A stretch of DNA of 64,000 nt, from assembly GCF_014066305.1 (NCBI RefSeq), contig NW_023501073.1, positions 124,001 through 188,000 of the forward strand, read 5' to 3'. This document shows, in pieces, positions 1-13,393 of this stretch (the stretch's first letter is position 1; every line of letters begins with the position of its first letter). Made by a program: the position numbers and the translations under genes. The DNA is from Letharia columbiana. Its lineage: Eukaryota; Ascomycota; Lecanoromycetes; Lecanorales; Parmeliaceae. The notes under the pieces are model-generated. The model ran no database searches and was not told where the DNA came from. It worked only from the letters and a program-made list of their open reading frames with translations.

Positions 1-1063
1 ATTAATAAGATAAAACTCGATAAAGACGATCATTTAATTAGAAGGTAATCTTATTCCACTATTATTAAACCTTTCCGTATTATTCATAGCCTATATAATT
101 TTTATTACAGGTTTCTATAAGGATAACCTCTTTCTATTCGATAAGACGACTATCTTATCTAAACGACTTACTTAAATCTCTTTCAATTAAGTTAAAAACT
201 TCTAACTATTAACGTATAGGGATCGATATTTTTTTCGCCCGCGGAGCCCTCTTCTTCAACTCCGCTTTCTTTAATATATAATTATTATTTCTCTCGAAAT
301 CTCGTAATTATAGATGCACTAACGGTGATCGAGATTAGTCTAGCAATATACCCTCGCTCTGAAAGCGTTAAAGATATAGGTTAAAGCTTATATTTAATAA
401 AGTTATTTAAGGATAGAAAGAAGTTATAGGCTATTAATAAGGCGAAAGAAAAGTCTATATAGAAGGAAGTCTTTAAAACGTATTATAGGTGATAGATATT
501 ATACTCGATACCTAAGATTTACTATTTTTGAAAGTTAGTAATCGAGATCACTAACTTATAAAAGATAGATATACTTATTACTTCTGTAAATCTGAAAAGT
601 TTCTACAAAATTTGAAATTGCTAATTGCGCGTTTGTCGCGGAAATTACAAAATCCGTTGAATTAGTAAATCTAATTTAAATTCGTCTAAATTCCACTCAA
701 TTAGCAACTATAATCTACTTTTCACACGCTATCCGCCGATTTAGCAAATCTAATTAGAATTTATCTAAATTCCGCCGATTCAGTAACTATTCTAATCTTT
801 TCCGCCAGTTCTATCAGTTTAGTAGTAATACGCACGAAAAAAGAAAAGTTCTAATGATCGACGTTGCGACGGTAAGGTTCTATAACAACGAGTATCAACG
901 TCAACTCAAATTTGGCTACGGAATTGAATGATTTAATGAAATTAGTCGCGTGGGTAATGCTCTAATATAGCGCACAATGATACGTATATTGTTGATAATA
1001 TATATTGATGCCATATATATATAGAATAGTACTTAGAGTGTATTAGGGGGCATTACCAAAAAA
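1..1063. repeat. AT-rich RIP-mutated DNA, unclassified
   Basis: Very AT-rich, with many TA steps and few CA/TG steps, and no open frame of note. The middle part (about 590-960) is less mutated and keeps TG and CA dinucleotides. An imperfect duplication lies at about 660-800: two stretches share a AAATCTAATT core followed by a TCTAAATTCC core. No transposon protein motif was recognised. It looks like the end of a longer repeat block that continues left of the window. Confidence 0.6.
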
Positions 1064-1089
1064 TTTTTAAAAAAAAAAAATTTTTTAAA

Positions 1090-1130
<41 letters not shown>

Positions 1131-1167
1131 ATAAAAAAAGGGAAAAAAGGTAAAAAAAAAAAAAAAA

Positions 1168-1202
<35 letters not shown>

Positions 1203-1345
1203 AAAAAAAAAAAAAAGAAAAAAAAAATAAAAAAAAAAATAAAATTTAAAAAAAAAAAATTAATAAATACTTTTTTAAAAAAATTTATAAAAAAAAAAAA
1301 AATAATATTATTTTTTATTTATAATATAAAAAAAAAATATTTATA

Positions 1346-1410
<65 letters not shown>

Positions 1411-1465
1411 ATATAAAAAAAAAAAAAAAAAAAAAAAAAATAAAATATTTTTTTTTTATTAAAAA

Positions 1466-1528
<63 letters not shown>

Positions 1529-1586
1529 ATTAAAATAATAATATTAATTAAAAAATTTAAAATATTTAAAAAAAAAATAAAAAAAA

Positions 1587-1647
<61 letters not shown>
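1064..1647. repeat. A-homopolymer low-complexity tract
   Basis: Nearly pure A runs broken by single T, G or short TTTT/AAAA pieces. There is no coding meaning; the poly-Phe reading on the minus strand is a by-product. Two similar tracts occur at 13077-13390 and 42150-42685. Comparison of repeat copies around the second one suggests that such tracts stand in place of real AT-rich sequence, so this tract may be a consensus or assembly failure rather than native DNA. Confidence 0.8.
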
Positions 1648-1651
<4 letters not shown>

Positions 1652-2007
1652 TTTGTTAAGCCCGTTATTGACCTGATTGATAGACGAGTGAGGATGCAAG
1701 ACCTCGATTCCAATCGGCTTGTCCCGCTGTAGAACTCAGAGTTCAGTAAAGCAGGCTCAATGCATGACCAACAAATTGCATCGAGCAGTTGTTGGAACGT
1801 TTGACTGATGGACTGTTTCAAAAATTGCTCAGGATATTGGGAGATGTCATGTTGGTGTGAGTTTCGCGGGCCCGCATGGAACTTTATTTTGGCATGGCGA
1901 GGTCTAGTGCAAAGAGCGGGTGATGTTGGGCATGATACGAATATATATACGTTGAATGTCTAGCTACTTGAATTCCCATAGCTCTTGAACTCATAGGTAA
2001 GACATTC
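1648..2007. other. Non-repetitive DNA without a recognisable gene
   Basis: Composition returns abruptly to about 45-50% GC directly after the homopolymer tract. Short open frames exist on both strands, but none has a recognisable motif or a convincing start. I see nothing supportable here. Confidence 0.4.
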
Positions 2008-3111
2008 GTGGAGGAAAGGCCCCGAAACCCATTGTTTTTAATCGTGGTACAACTCCAAGCCATGCATATCACACATTTTTCACTCCAAGCTTTGGCATCC
2101 ATTGCTGTCTTTGCAAGACATGCTGCCGCCTCGACAAATTTTTCGAACTCATCGACCGAGAGGCTTAGTCCCATCGTTGTAGACTTGGTACCAGCGCCCG
2201 GTACAACACCAGATTTCAAATACGATTTCCACGTGATCTTCAAAGACGGAAAATGCTCTGACAGCCAGCAGGCGGCAGTCCTGGCAACGATGAAAAACAT
2301 CGCAGCATTGTCCGATCGAGTCCAGCTCTGGCAGGGTGACGGATTTCACGACTGGACTGGCGAAGTGACTCAATGGTTCGGAAGAAGTGCACCAACCCAA
2401 GCTGCGTGGATCAAAAGTAACGCGACTTTCAATCACATACTTCGCTGCAGGCCTACTAATTGACATCACTGCCAGATAACTTCCTCAGAGTGAGTACGGC
2501 GATCAAACATTACAAATCTGCATGGATCCCAACCTATGTGTTCGTTGGGTGCGATGCGTTTGACAAAACCAGCATTACGTGCATGTCAACCGATATCCTC
2601 AATATCTTCAACGACTATGGCTACTTCCGTCGTTGGGTATGCTATCCTCAAGAGTGACTGCATACCTCGTGGTGCGAGTTCTGATTACGTTTCCAGGACA
2701 CGATCTACTGGAATTTCTGTCCGGACTTCTGGTCTCTGCCTGCCGCTCCCGCAAAAATTCAGAGCACACTCGACGACCCAAAAAAAAACATACACTACAT
2801 GGAGAACTACTTGGGTACGCGTGAGCAGTGGCTCTTTCCGGGTATCATCTCGATCCGTTCCATAGGCATCAAAAAAAGTAACGTTGGCGTCCATCAGACC
2901 TATCACAACTTCTGACGGGTTGTTTAGTGACGTTAATCGACTGGCCACGTATCCTAAGCCCAGCTGCCTGTATTAGGATGGCTACACAAGACAAAAGTTT
3001 GCGAGAAACTTCGGTGAATTGTATGCAGATCCCCAATGCAGACTCATGTCTGATCCTGTATTCATCGTCAGCTAATCTCAATAGTCATGTCATATTATTA
3101 TACCGCCCTGG
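2008..3111 (+). pseudogene. Broken multi-exon gene, perhaps a secreted metallopeptidase-like protein
   Basis: A frame with no stops from 2008 to 2463 contains GDGFHDWTGEVTQWFG and SNATFNHI. Later pieces lie in other frames: FVGCDAFDKTSITC near 2540-2590, then DTIYWNFCPDFWSLP and NIHYMENYLGTREQWLF near 2697-2835, then NADSCLILYSSS near 3035-3070. The order (aromatic/Cys segment, a CPxFWxLP-like segment, a late NADS segment) resembles fungal deuterolysin/Lys-metallo-endopeptidase-like secreted proteins, but the expected HExxH zinc site is not readable. Stops and frame changes between the pieces, including TGA after SWCEF at about 2680, point to decay rather than only introns. An intron-like end follows: GTAAGA at 3112 and branch GCTAAT with acceptor ATTAG at 3165. 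The family assignment is tentative. Confidence 0.35.
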
Positions 3112-3165
3112 GTAAGATAATCACCACCCGCCAAGCCACCGGATTAGCTAATCGATATTAATTAG

Positions 3166-4070
3166 CGATAAGTATTCCGGAGTCGTTCGATTGGGGAGCA
3201 CGTCCAGTCGTCTCAAGATCAGAGGACTGGGCCGTCGATGCATGGAGCAACATGGACAATAGCGACGGCACAAATTCCAGCCTCACGGCACTTCCAGATC
3301 AAAACAGCGCTGGAACAGAGGAATGGGGTTATGCCTCTTCCCAAGCGCCTCCATCTATGCCAGATACGACATTTACTACCATCGGAGATATCACTTTTCC
3401 GTCTACGCCAGACACAGCTCATCCGGAAACCGAGAACTGCTTCACATTCCTACCATCCATATCGGTTCAAGGCAGCCCGAGCGAAAAGTGTGACTGCGGG
3501 ACGACGACCGCAGCGTTGACAACCCAGGGATCCAGCACTGGCTGCGCGCTCAGCAATACCATCTTCGCGATAAACCAGTTTCCAGTCAACACAGGGATCG
3601 TCACCTCATCTGCTACCCCGGCTCCCGTGGTGACACCGTCACAGCGTATGTATCCCAAATGTATATTTCAAGTTTTCAAGGAAATGGGAACTGACATCAA
3701 GATCGCAGCAACTCCGACACGAGCGTTTGAGATTATGTTCAAACACGGTTTAGTCGACGGGATACAGCTCGACGCTTGGACAGTCTACTCGCACGCCATC
3801 GGTCAAGCCACCAAGATAGATGCCTGCAATGGAGGATTTTGGGAGGATTCTGCCGGCGACACCGTCAGCTTCCCGAGCAGCCTAGGCGTTTTCACCGATG
3901 CTCCATACAGCGGATGCAGGTACGAAGGTCCCACGACCGCTCCTGGTAGCGTCTCCTGTCCGGATATGGCCTCATGGACCACATGCAGCGCAGCGACTTC
4001 GTCGACGCAGGCTTGTGACAACGGCGCCGGGGAAGACACGTTTATCGCGCAGGCGGAATGTGAGTTCTGA
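3166..4070 (+). CDS. 3' exon of a hypothetical, probably secreted, Cys-containing protein (5' end unclear)
   Basis: The open frame runs from an intron-like acceptor (ATTAG ending at 3165) to TGA at 4070, about 301 codons. The first ATG is only at 3252, but the frame before it reads sensibly (IPESFDWGARPVVSRSEDW), so the ATG is unlikely to be the true start. The protein is rich in Ser, Thr and Pro, has a CDCG motif and about ten cysteines in all, six of them in the last 80 residues (GCRYEGP, SCPDM, TTCSAA, QACDNG, AECEF), and no signal peptide in this part. Such a layout is common in C-terminal regions of fungal extracellular proteins. It may belong to the same former gene as the decayed exons just upstream. 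No catalytic motif was recognised. Confidence 0.45.
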
Positions 4071-4902
4071 GTTTCCTGCGGCGGTGGAATCGCAGTCGGT
4101 TTCCCCGGTTTCCCTGGGCCAGCATCTACAGCCCTAGGGGGCCCCCATCGGGGTCCCTGCGGGCAGGTATTTAGGTCCAAATAATAGGGGTGTCTGGCTG
4201 TCAAGCGCAGACCCCCGGGACCAAGTTTTTTAGCTGAGTTGCTAACAAATAGGCCACTGTTGGGAATCGTTCTCGGACCATTTTATCCGCCAAGGCCCAC
4301 GGTACTACTATTACGAGGCTATTTAAGAAGAAAAAGAAATAGTTACTATCTATAAAGTATAAGTAGAAATAATAATATTAGGGTGTTATCAAAGAACTAG
4401 TAGCTTATTGCATTTTGAACTAGAAGAAGTAGAAGTAACTTTGATAGCCCCAGAGCCCCTAATACCAAGCGCCCCTCGGAAGCAGTCGCGTGGACGGATC
4501 CGTGAGTCCGCCTCGCCGAACCTCTTTCTTACTTTACGCCTCGACACGAACCAACATTGCGCGTGGCGGCTAGTGGGAAAGGCAAAATCAGAACCTCTCC
4601 TCCGTCCCTCCTTCCTACCCTCCCGTCTCGGACAACTGTTCTGGTGCGCCCGCTATACTATGATACGTACTTTAAATTGCTGCGAGTGATATTGGCAAGG
4701 AACTTAATAACATACGTCATTTTCCGCCCTTTCGAACAGATAGGCTTGGCTGACTCTATTGTAGCTGCACAGGCATTTTCACAGTAAATGTAGCCTGGTC
4801 AAGGGTATCAGATATAACAGATATAATATCAGTTGCAACGCCTTCCATAGCGCGCTTTACTACCTATAGGAGGTTCAAGACAGATATATTATCAAGAACA
4901 GA
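4071..4902. other. Intergenic DNA with no supportable gene
   Basis: 4131-4240 is GC-rich with C and G runs (CCCTAGGGGGCCCCC). 4300-4400 is AT-rich and mildly RIP-like. Short open frames on the plus strand (up to 93 codons) have low-complexity Arg/Ser/Pro composition and no motif. I see no gene. Confidence 0.4.
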
Positions 4903-5233
4903 CTAGATCCCACCGCAATCACGACCCTGCATCGACGCGGCTATTCTGCTTAGAACAGTCCAGCCAATATAGTTGGGTTCCAAATAGGGCGTGGGAACAT
5001 TTGCGGAGATGCCAACGGGGACAGTGGTGTCGTCATACTGGATAATGTGAGAGGCCGCGCTTGTTTGATATGACGCAGCGTACCATGGCATTGAATGCCT
5101 TCGAATATGACTTGGCTACAGAGCTAGTTGATGCTTTTGGAGGAGCTGACGAAGTTGGGCTGGGGACAGCTATGGCGTGAGTGATTATGGTGGCAATATC
5201 CAACAATGTTTGGAACGAAATCATCCTTTGCAA
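4903..5233 (-). pseudogene. Possible small secreted protein, frameshifted
   Basis: On the minus strand a start at about 5224 gives a signal-peptide-like N terminus (MISFQTLLDIATIITHAIA, then PSPTSSAPP) that runs to SYSKAFNAM. A second frame overlapping near 5091 continues with YDDTTVPVGISANVPTPYLE, then IGWTVLSRIAASMQG, and ends at 4903. Joining the two needs a frame change near 5085-5095 with no clear GT-AG intron, so a frameshifted remnant of a secreted protein of about 100 residues is the simplest reading. It sits in the degraded island next to RIP-mutated DNA. No family was recognised. Confidence 0.3.
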
Positions 5234-6150
5234 TAGGAATCCTAGAGAGGGTGAGCAATCCTGTGTAAGATCTCAAAGAGGCTGTTATGGAAGATAGGTC
5301 AACTCCGCTGGGAAACAAGGGGAAACGGACAACTCGATGTAAAGCAATTCCGGGTTTTTTCATGCAATATAAAGGCCGAATATCTCAAAGCGATCATTTT
5401 CGACATGCAGGGGCAGCACTCTATACTTTTTGTTGCACCGAAGTCGTGAACCATGAATTGCCAGCTCCTGCATTTTGTGGTCAACATCCCATAGCACGTG
5501 GGCATGCATTCCCTATTCAATGCCAACGTATGATGAAGGCAAGCATTAAACAAGTAGTCGATGGAGGGGGTAAATGACTGTTGATGGGAGTGATAATACA
5601 CCCATGGGAGAGATGCAGGAGCAGTTGAGACTGGAAATGCAAGACGACGACGACGACGATGAATTGATACATTACGATCAATCTTTGGTGTGTCAATGCC
5701 TCATAGTTGAAGGTCCTATTGGCCAAGGAGCAACAAGGGGGGAGGGTTGGACCGCAACGACTTTCGAATACTCTCCGCAGAACCACGAGCATCGGACTTG
5801 CTCGATCTTCCTGAATATATATACCTTAGGGTTCCGGACAGTCGTGTTATGTGAAACTTTGGACAAGGGCAACGAACAAACAGATTTCAGAAGCGGCGCA
5901 CCGGTTAATACTGTTATTTTATTCCTACAATGGCGGTGCCAAAGAAAAGCAAGTAAAAAGACCACCTATAACGGTGGTTGAGACCATCTGAAATGGATGC
6001 CTTATGGTCTCATATCTCATCCGCACACAATTTAGAGAACTTAAAGGAATAATGGACACAGTACGGAGGTCGGCACCAAAAGTCCTGGACATGCCAAGAC
6101 AAGGGTCCAGGTAGGGCTGAGTGCTTGGTATACTTTCAAATTTCATGGAT
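5234..6150. other. Intergenic DNA with no supportable gene
   Basis: Mixed composition of about 45% GC. Several frames of 90-135 codons occur on both strands, overlap each other and carry no motif; one has a run of six Asp codons (5646-5663). After about 6150 composition falls sharply into the AT-rich block, starting with a TATACGAAGTA-like short repeat at 6200-6262. I see nothing supportable as a gene. Confidence 0.4.
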
Positions 6151-8139
6151 AGCATTATTATTCTTTATTTTAATAAGTATTAGTACTCTATATAATAGCG
6201 ACGTAGTATATATATATAAAGTATATATATACGAAGTATAAATATACGAAGTATATATATAATAGCGATATTAATAGAATATATAATAGTAATATATTAA
6301 TAATATTAAAGTATTAATTATAGCGTAAAGAAATAGAGAAAGAGTATAGAGACTTTTAATATATAAGTCTTATTTATATAATATAATAAATAGAAATCTT
6401 CTTATTATTCTCTATCTTAATTATCTTTTATTAATATATTTAATATTTAAAGTATTAATTATAATAATAAGACTCGAATTTAAATACTTATTAAGTCTTA
6501 TTAACTATAAATAAAATATTATATTACTTAAAAAGATATATTAAGAACTTATAAGAAAGTCGAAAGATAATAACTATATTATTAAAATTACGAGCTTATT
6601 TAAAAGAGAATTTAGAAGTAAATAGAGTAAATATCGAGATATATTATAAAGATAATACGTTTTAAAGATAATAACGAGTATAGAAAAGATCGTAAGAGAG
6701 ATAATATACGATTATATAACTTCGTCGAGCGAGTTAATTATTAGAATCGATATAGATATAATATTAATATAGATATATTAAATAAGATAACTAAGATATC
6801 GAATTATATAGATGAAAAGAAGATATAATATAATAGAAAATATCTTCGCTAAGGCTCGCTAGCTATAGAACTAAGAAGTATATTAAGAGTACGCTTATAA
6901 TACTATCTTTCTTCTTCGTTAAATTATATTCTATAATTAATAAGTAAAAAGATAGAAAAATAAGTATATATATACGCTTAACGCTTAAAAAATAATAAAA
7001 GTAGTAAAGAAATAATTATATCCGGGAACTCTAGTATTATATCTTTCTTTATAAGAGATATTAGAAACGATAGTAGCTTTTTATATTTATATTATAGTAA
7101 TATTACTAATCGAGATATAAATATATATAGAAAGTCTAGCCGAGAGAGAATCGATATAGTATAGCGAAAATTATATCTATAAACGTAGAGGTAAATAATA
7201 ATAATTTTCGAATTTATATTTAAGCGAATAGAATATCGATAGAATAATACGACGTAATTAATTAAGAGCTTTCGAACTAAATCGAGTGATAGACGCTAAA
7301 ACTCTAATTTAATATTAAGTAACTTTAATATAATCTTCTCTATAATATATTATTTAGCTAATATCGATTATATTTCGTAATAGCGATAATATAATTTATA
7401 TATATACTAATATAACTTTAAAAGATCTTTAGAGTTATATTAATAAGGGGAGTTTACGCGAAAGATTATATATAAGATAATTTCTAATTAATATAAGTCT
7501 AAGAAATCGATTCTCGATTTTAAAAAAAATAAGGCTATTATAAAGATATCGAACGATTTTAATTTAACTAAAAACGAGGTATTCGAGATAGTTTCGAAAT
7601 TTTATTAGTTAATTCTTTATAGATAAGACTCTTCGAGATATCGCTTATAAAAGTCGTCTATTAAATTCTAGCAATTTTCGAATTTATCGCCGTTCGCATT
7701 ATATTAGATAAGATTATTATCGAGGTTTTTCTACTTAACTTTATACTTAAAACGGCTATAGATTAATTTAAAGCTAAGTATTTCTTTAATAATCTATTTA
7801 ATTCGATTATTAATAGTAATATATTTCGATAAAAGATTTATCTACTCTAATAAGAGGTTATTTATCGCGAGACTTAAGAGATTAAAATAGAAGACGTCGT
7901 AAATTCTTATAATTAGCGGAAGTTTTAGACGATATAAGATTTCTATAAGACCTATAATCTCGAATAGATTAAGTCTCTTATAGTTTAATTTACAAGAAGA
8001 GCGATCGAAGATAATATTCTTACTATTTAGAAAGATCTTATCGTCTATTTAAAAAGTAATCTTTTATTAATATTTATTAACTTATATAACTATAGCCTTC
8101 TAAGCGCGATCTATATTACTTCGAATATACTTAAAAACT

Positions 8140-8695
8140 TATTTTATATAATTCGTAATATTCTTCGCTCGAGTAGTATTAAGACGCTTATATATAATCT
8201 TATAGTCGATAATATTTAAGCTAAAAATTATTCGAGAATAAAACCTCTTATTCGCGAGGAAAGATAGAATATTAATAGTTAATAAGATAGTATTATTATC
8301 GACGAACTCGATAATAGATAGTTATCTTATCTAGTCGTTCTATATATAATTATAATATATTTAAAAATAATACTTTATATTCTAATTCGCTTATTCGATC
8401 TATTTATTAGTTTTAGAATAGAAAGCTATTAATAGCTTAGCTATAATACTTAGTCTCTTATAAAAAAACTTTTATATAGTAGTTATAAATTAAGAGCCTC
8501 GATTTGATATTATTAAGATCGATAAGTTATATAGACGAAAAACTTTCTTAAATAGTAAGTTAACTATCTTCTTAGCGATAATATCTTTATTAATATTAGA
8601 ATAGACTACGTAGTAACGTTTCTTAATAAGTCGATTAATTACTATCTAAATAGCGTTATAGTTATCGAATATAAATAAGTCTATAACGAAGTCGA
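8140..8695 (-). mobile_element. Ty3/Gypsy integrase core, RIP-inactivated relic
   Basis: Read on the minus strand, the sequence matches a Gypsy integrase catalytic core in order: DFVIDLFIFDNYNAI, then INRLIKKRYYVV, ISNRG (normally SDRGPQF), LSIIAKLLIAFYSKTN with stops where TDGQTER is expected, and IEFVDNNT. Asp-to-Asn changes and stops at Gln/Trp codons are typical of RIP. The matching RT is not found at the expected distance upstream, because an unrelated direct repeat begins at 9353, so this is probably a truncated element. Confidence 0.75.
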
Positions 8696-9352
8696 TTAAT
8701 ATATCTTATTATCGTTTTTATAAAATTAATAGAGATTATAGTTTACGAGTCGAAAAGATATAATATAGTATAAGATATTAATTTATTATACTATACTCTA
8801 ATATAATATAAGTTATTAAGATTTATAGAATTCTATATCTAATATAATATAAGATCTTAGCGATATATACTACGATATAATATATCTATAGTATTATATT
8901 ATAATATAATATATATATAAGATATTTTAATTAGAATTTCTATATTTAGAAGTAGCTATTTTAATTATTATTCTAATTAATACGACTACGTTAAATTAAT
9001 AAAATATAAAATTAAATGCGATTATATTTTATTACTTTATATATATAAAAGAAAGCGAGCTATATCTACTAGTAATAAGAAAAGCTTATCTTTCTTTAAT
9101 ATTAATTACGCGAAATCCGTCGATACTTTATAATTAAAGTTATCGATAATAATTTTATACGTCTATTATATATTTTCGATATTATTATTTAATATAAAAT
9201 TATACGTATTATAATTATAACCTTTTTATTAAACTATTAATTTAGAAAAGTTAATATATTTCTTAATATTCTTTTAAAAGTATTATAGCTTAATATAATA
9301 AGTTATATTTCTTTAAGCTATCTTCTCGCGATATATAAAAAAAAGATTAAAT

Positions 9353-11036
9353 ATAGAAAGTATATAAAAGTATATTTAATAATTCTAGAATAAATTAATA
9401 ATATCTATAATAATAATTAGAATTAAGAATTAGATATATTTAAATAAGAGATAGTTTTATACTACTCATATAATAGCGATAATAATAACTAAAATTAAAA
9501 TATCGATTTAGATAGTATAGCTTTTATAATAAACTTTTTATTACTATATATTAGATTAATTATATATAAATAAAAATTTATAATTCTATCTTTTAGATAT
9601 AATTATATTTAATATTTTAAAATTTCTATAATAGCTTAATATTTATTAATTAGCGTATTAATATTATTATATCTAAGCTATAATAGCGCTTATTATTAAA
9701 TTCTATATTACGCTCTTAAGTAGTTTAAAAGATAAAATCTACTTAATTATTAGCGCGTATAATAGAATTATTCTTAATACTTATATCTTATTTAACTTTA
9801 ATATTATTTATTTTCTTTTAATTCGAGCTTTTATCTTTATTTATATATACGATAATTCGCGTAATAAGTAGAATTCTAGACTTCTTCGTAATTACGCTCG
9901 CGTACTTTTTTTATATAATATTATTAAAATATAAATCTACTAAAATAATAATTAGAATTAGAAATTACTTATCGCTTATCTATTATATTTTATCTAATTT
10001 ATTTAAAAGCTTACTTTTATTATAATAATAATATATTAATATACTTAACTTTATACTTTTTAATAATTATAGTATAATTAATAGCTAAGATATCGACTTT
10101 CTTTACTTTCTTAATTAATTTCTTCTTAAATATAAATATATCTATTCGCTATCGCGATCTCTTAATATTTTTATTTTAATTAAGCTTATCCTTCGCTTTT
10201 TATTTTAATTAAGAGTCTAGTTATCGCTTAATTAACCTATATCGAAACTCTTTAATATCGTTATTATTATTAATATTTAATATTTATTATAATAAATTAT
10301 TAGATTTAATCTCTTTTACTTTAATTACTATAAAAAGATAAATTAGTAAATATATATAAAAGAATTAAAGAGCTTATATAAATATTTATAAATACTAAGC
10401 TATTCTTAATTTTAATTAAAGCTTATTTTATTAAAAAGTATATTAATTCTAGTAAATATCGATATTAGAAATAAAGAGAATATATATTACGCGTTATTTT
10501 AAATATATTATTATAAAGTTTAACTTAAAGAATAATTATTTCTATAAAGATAGTAAGACTTAAAAATAAGAAAGTAAGAATAGAATATATAAAAATTTTA
10601 ATAAGTTATAATAGTTTAATATTAGTTAAATTAGATAAAAATAATTACTTATTAACTTACTCTCTTAAATCTTTTATCTTTTAATCTATATAAGCTATAA
10701 TAATAATTATAATTATTATAGAAATAGCTAAGATCGTATTAGATAATAATACTTAATAAATATAATTCGCTTAAATTTAAATCTTTAAAATTAAAGAGAA
10801 AGCGCTTTATTAATATTTAATTTAAATTAGATAATTTAAAGTAATCTAAAAATTTAATATACGCGATAAATATCTAAGCTTTCCTTCTCTTCTTCTTCCT
10901 CTTTAAGACTTTCTTTTTATATTAACTCTTCTTATTATTAGACTATCTTCTTTATATATTAAACTTTTATTTAAATAATCTAATATTATTATAACTATAT
11001 TAAAAGTATAACGTAGTTATTAAGTTATATATTTAT
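9353..11036. repeat. Direct repeat family A/B, copy A (about 1.7 kb)
   Basis: Begins with ATATAGAAAGTATATAAAAG and is repeated in the same orientation at about 11910 with scattered transition differences. Shared landmarks include TAATTCTAGAATAAATTAA near the start, AGCGCGTATAATAGAATTAT in the middle and ACGCGATAAA near the end (10861 here, 13399 in copy B). No protein motif was recognised on either strand. It may be internal sequence of an unclassified retroelement. Confidence 0.75.
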
Positions 11037-11904
11037 TTTTTATCTTTTAATAATTTTAAGTTAATATATAAATAGATCGCGTAAAGAGCTTAACTTATAT
11101 ACGCTTAATCTATTATTAATAGCTCTTTAAAAAAACTAATATTATTCTAGAGTATTAGATATAATATTAAAATAAAGAGTTTATTAAATATTATTATCGC
11201 TTTAATCGCTACCGCTATCGCTTTAATAGATATTATCTCTACTTTAATAAATACCGCCTCTATTTTAATAGTATTAAAGCGTCGATAGAAACTAGATAGT
11301 ATATTCTTTTAATTATTATTATATTTATTATATATAACTAATATAAGCTATAACTCGAGCTTTACGCGAGATCTATTATTATTAAAAGTTAATTAATCTT
11401 ATAATTTTAAAGCTTCTCTTTTAATATCTAATTCGTTAAATTATACTTAATTAAGATCTATTAAAGCGCTATCGTATTTAAAGATTTACTTTTAAAGTAT
11501 TATATAAGATAATAGAAGTCTTTCTAATTCGTTAATTTAAGAGTAAATCTCTTATTACTATACTTTATAATTAACTCTAATAATTTCTATTTAAATAAAT
11601 ATTTATCTTTATATAATATATAAAAAGCGAGTTATATTATAAAAAAAAAATCTAGATCTTATAATTATCTTAGTTAAGCTATTTAAATTAAAGATAAAAA
11701 TATATTTATTTTTATATAATTTAGTTACTAAATTAATTAATTATTATATATATAATTATAAGATATAATTATATATTATTAATTATTTAAGTAATTATAA
11801 AAAGTATAAAAAAAATAAAATTATATAATTAAGTACTTATAAACTTTTCTCTTCTAAATATTTATTTTAATTTAGAGTTTAATTACTATTTAATTAAAAA
11901 AAAG

Positions 11905-13088
11905 ATAAAATATAGAAAGTATATAAAAGTATATTTAATAATTCTAGAATAAATTAACGATATTTATAATAATAATTAAAATTAAGAATTAGATATATTT
12001 AAATAAAAGATAGTTTTATATTACTTATATAATAATAAAAGTAATAATTAAGATTAAAGTATTAATTTAAATAGCGTAGCTTTCGTAATAAACTTTTTAT
12101 TATTATATATTAAATTAATTACGTATTAATAAAGATTTATAATTTTATCTTCTAGACGTAATTATATTTAATATTTTAAGATTTCTATAATAACTTAATA
12201 CTTATTAATTAACGCGTTAATACTTTTATATTTAAGCTATAATAGAGCTTATTATTAAGTTCTATATCACGCTTTTAAATAGCTTAAAAAATAAAGTCTA
12301 CTTAATTATTAGCGCGTATAATAGAATTATTCTTAATATTTATATTTTATTTAATTTCGATATTATCTATTTTCTTTTAATTCGAGCTTTTATCTTTATT
12401 TATATATATAATAATTTACGCGAAAAGCGAAACTCTAAACTTTCTTTAAATTACGCTCGCGTATTTTTTTTATATAATATTATTAAAATATAAGTCTACT
12501 AGAATAATAACTAGAATTAGAAATTACTTATTATTTATCTATTATATTTTATCTAATTTTCTTAAAAGCTTACTTTTATTTTAATTACGATATATTAATA
12601 TATCTAGCTTTATACTTATTACGAGCTATAGCGTAATTAATAATTAAGATATCGATTTTCTTTATTTTTTTAATTAATTTCTTTTTAGATATAAATATAT
12701 TTATTCGCTATCGCGATCTCTTAATATTTTTATTTTTACTAAGCTTATTCTTTACTTTTCGTTTTAATTAAAAATCTAATCGCTATCTAATTAACCTATA
12801 TCGAGACTCTTTAATATCGTTATTATTATTAATATTTAATACTTATTATAATAAATTATTAGACTTAATATCTTCTATTTTAATCGCTATAAAAAGATAA
12901 GTTAATAGATATATATAAAGAAATTAAAGAGCTTATATAAATATCTATAAATATTAAACTATACTTAATTTTAATTAATACTTATTTTATTAAAAAGTGT
13001 ATTAATTCTAGTAAGTATCGAAGTTAGAAATATAGAGAATATATATTATATACTATTTTAATTATAGTTTTTAAATAAAAAAAAAAAT

Positions 13089-13135
<47 letters not shown>

Positions 13136-13150
13136 ATAAATAATAAAAAA

Positions 13151-13184
<34 letters not shown>

Positions 13185-13211
13185 TTTTAAATCCCCCTTT
13201 TAATAAAATTT

Positions 13212-13306
<95 letters not shown>

Positions 13307-13350
13307 AAAAAAAAAAATATAAAAAAAAAAAAAAAAAAATTAATTAATTA

Positions 13351-13393
<43 letters not shown>

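Noticed and set aside
1459..1821. 120-codon minus-strand frame with long poly-Phe
   Set aside because: Created by the A-homopolymer tract read on the opposite strand; no biological coding signal.
2008..2469. Overlapping minus-strand frames (1884-2300, 2149-2469)
   Set aside because: Antisense to a plus frame with more protein-like composition; no motif or start context.
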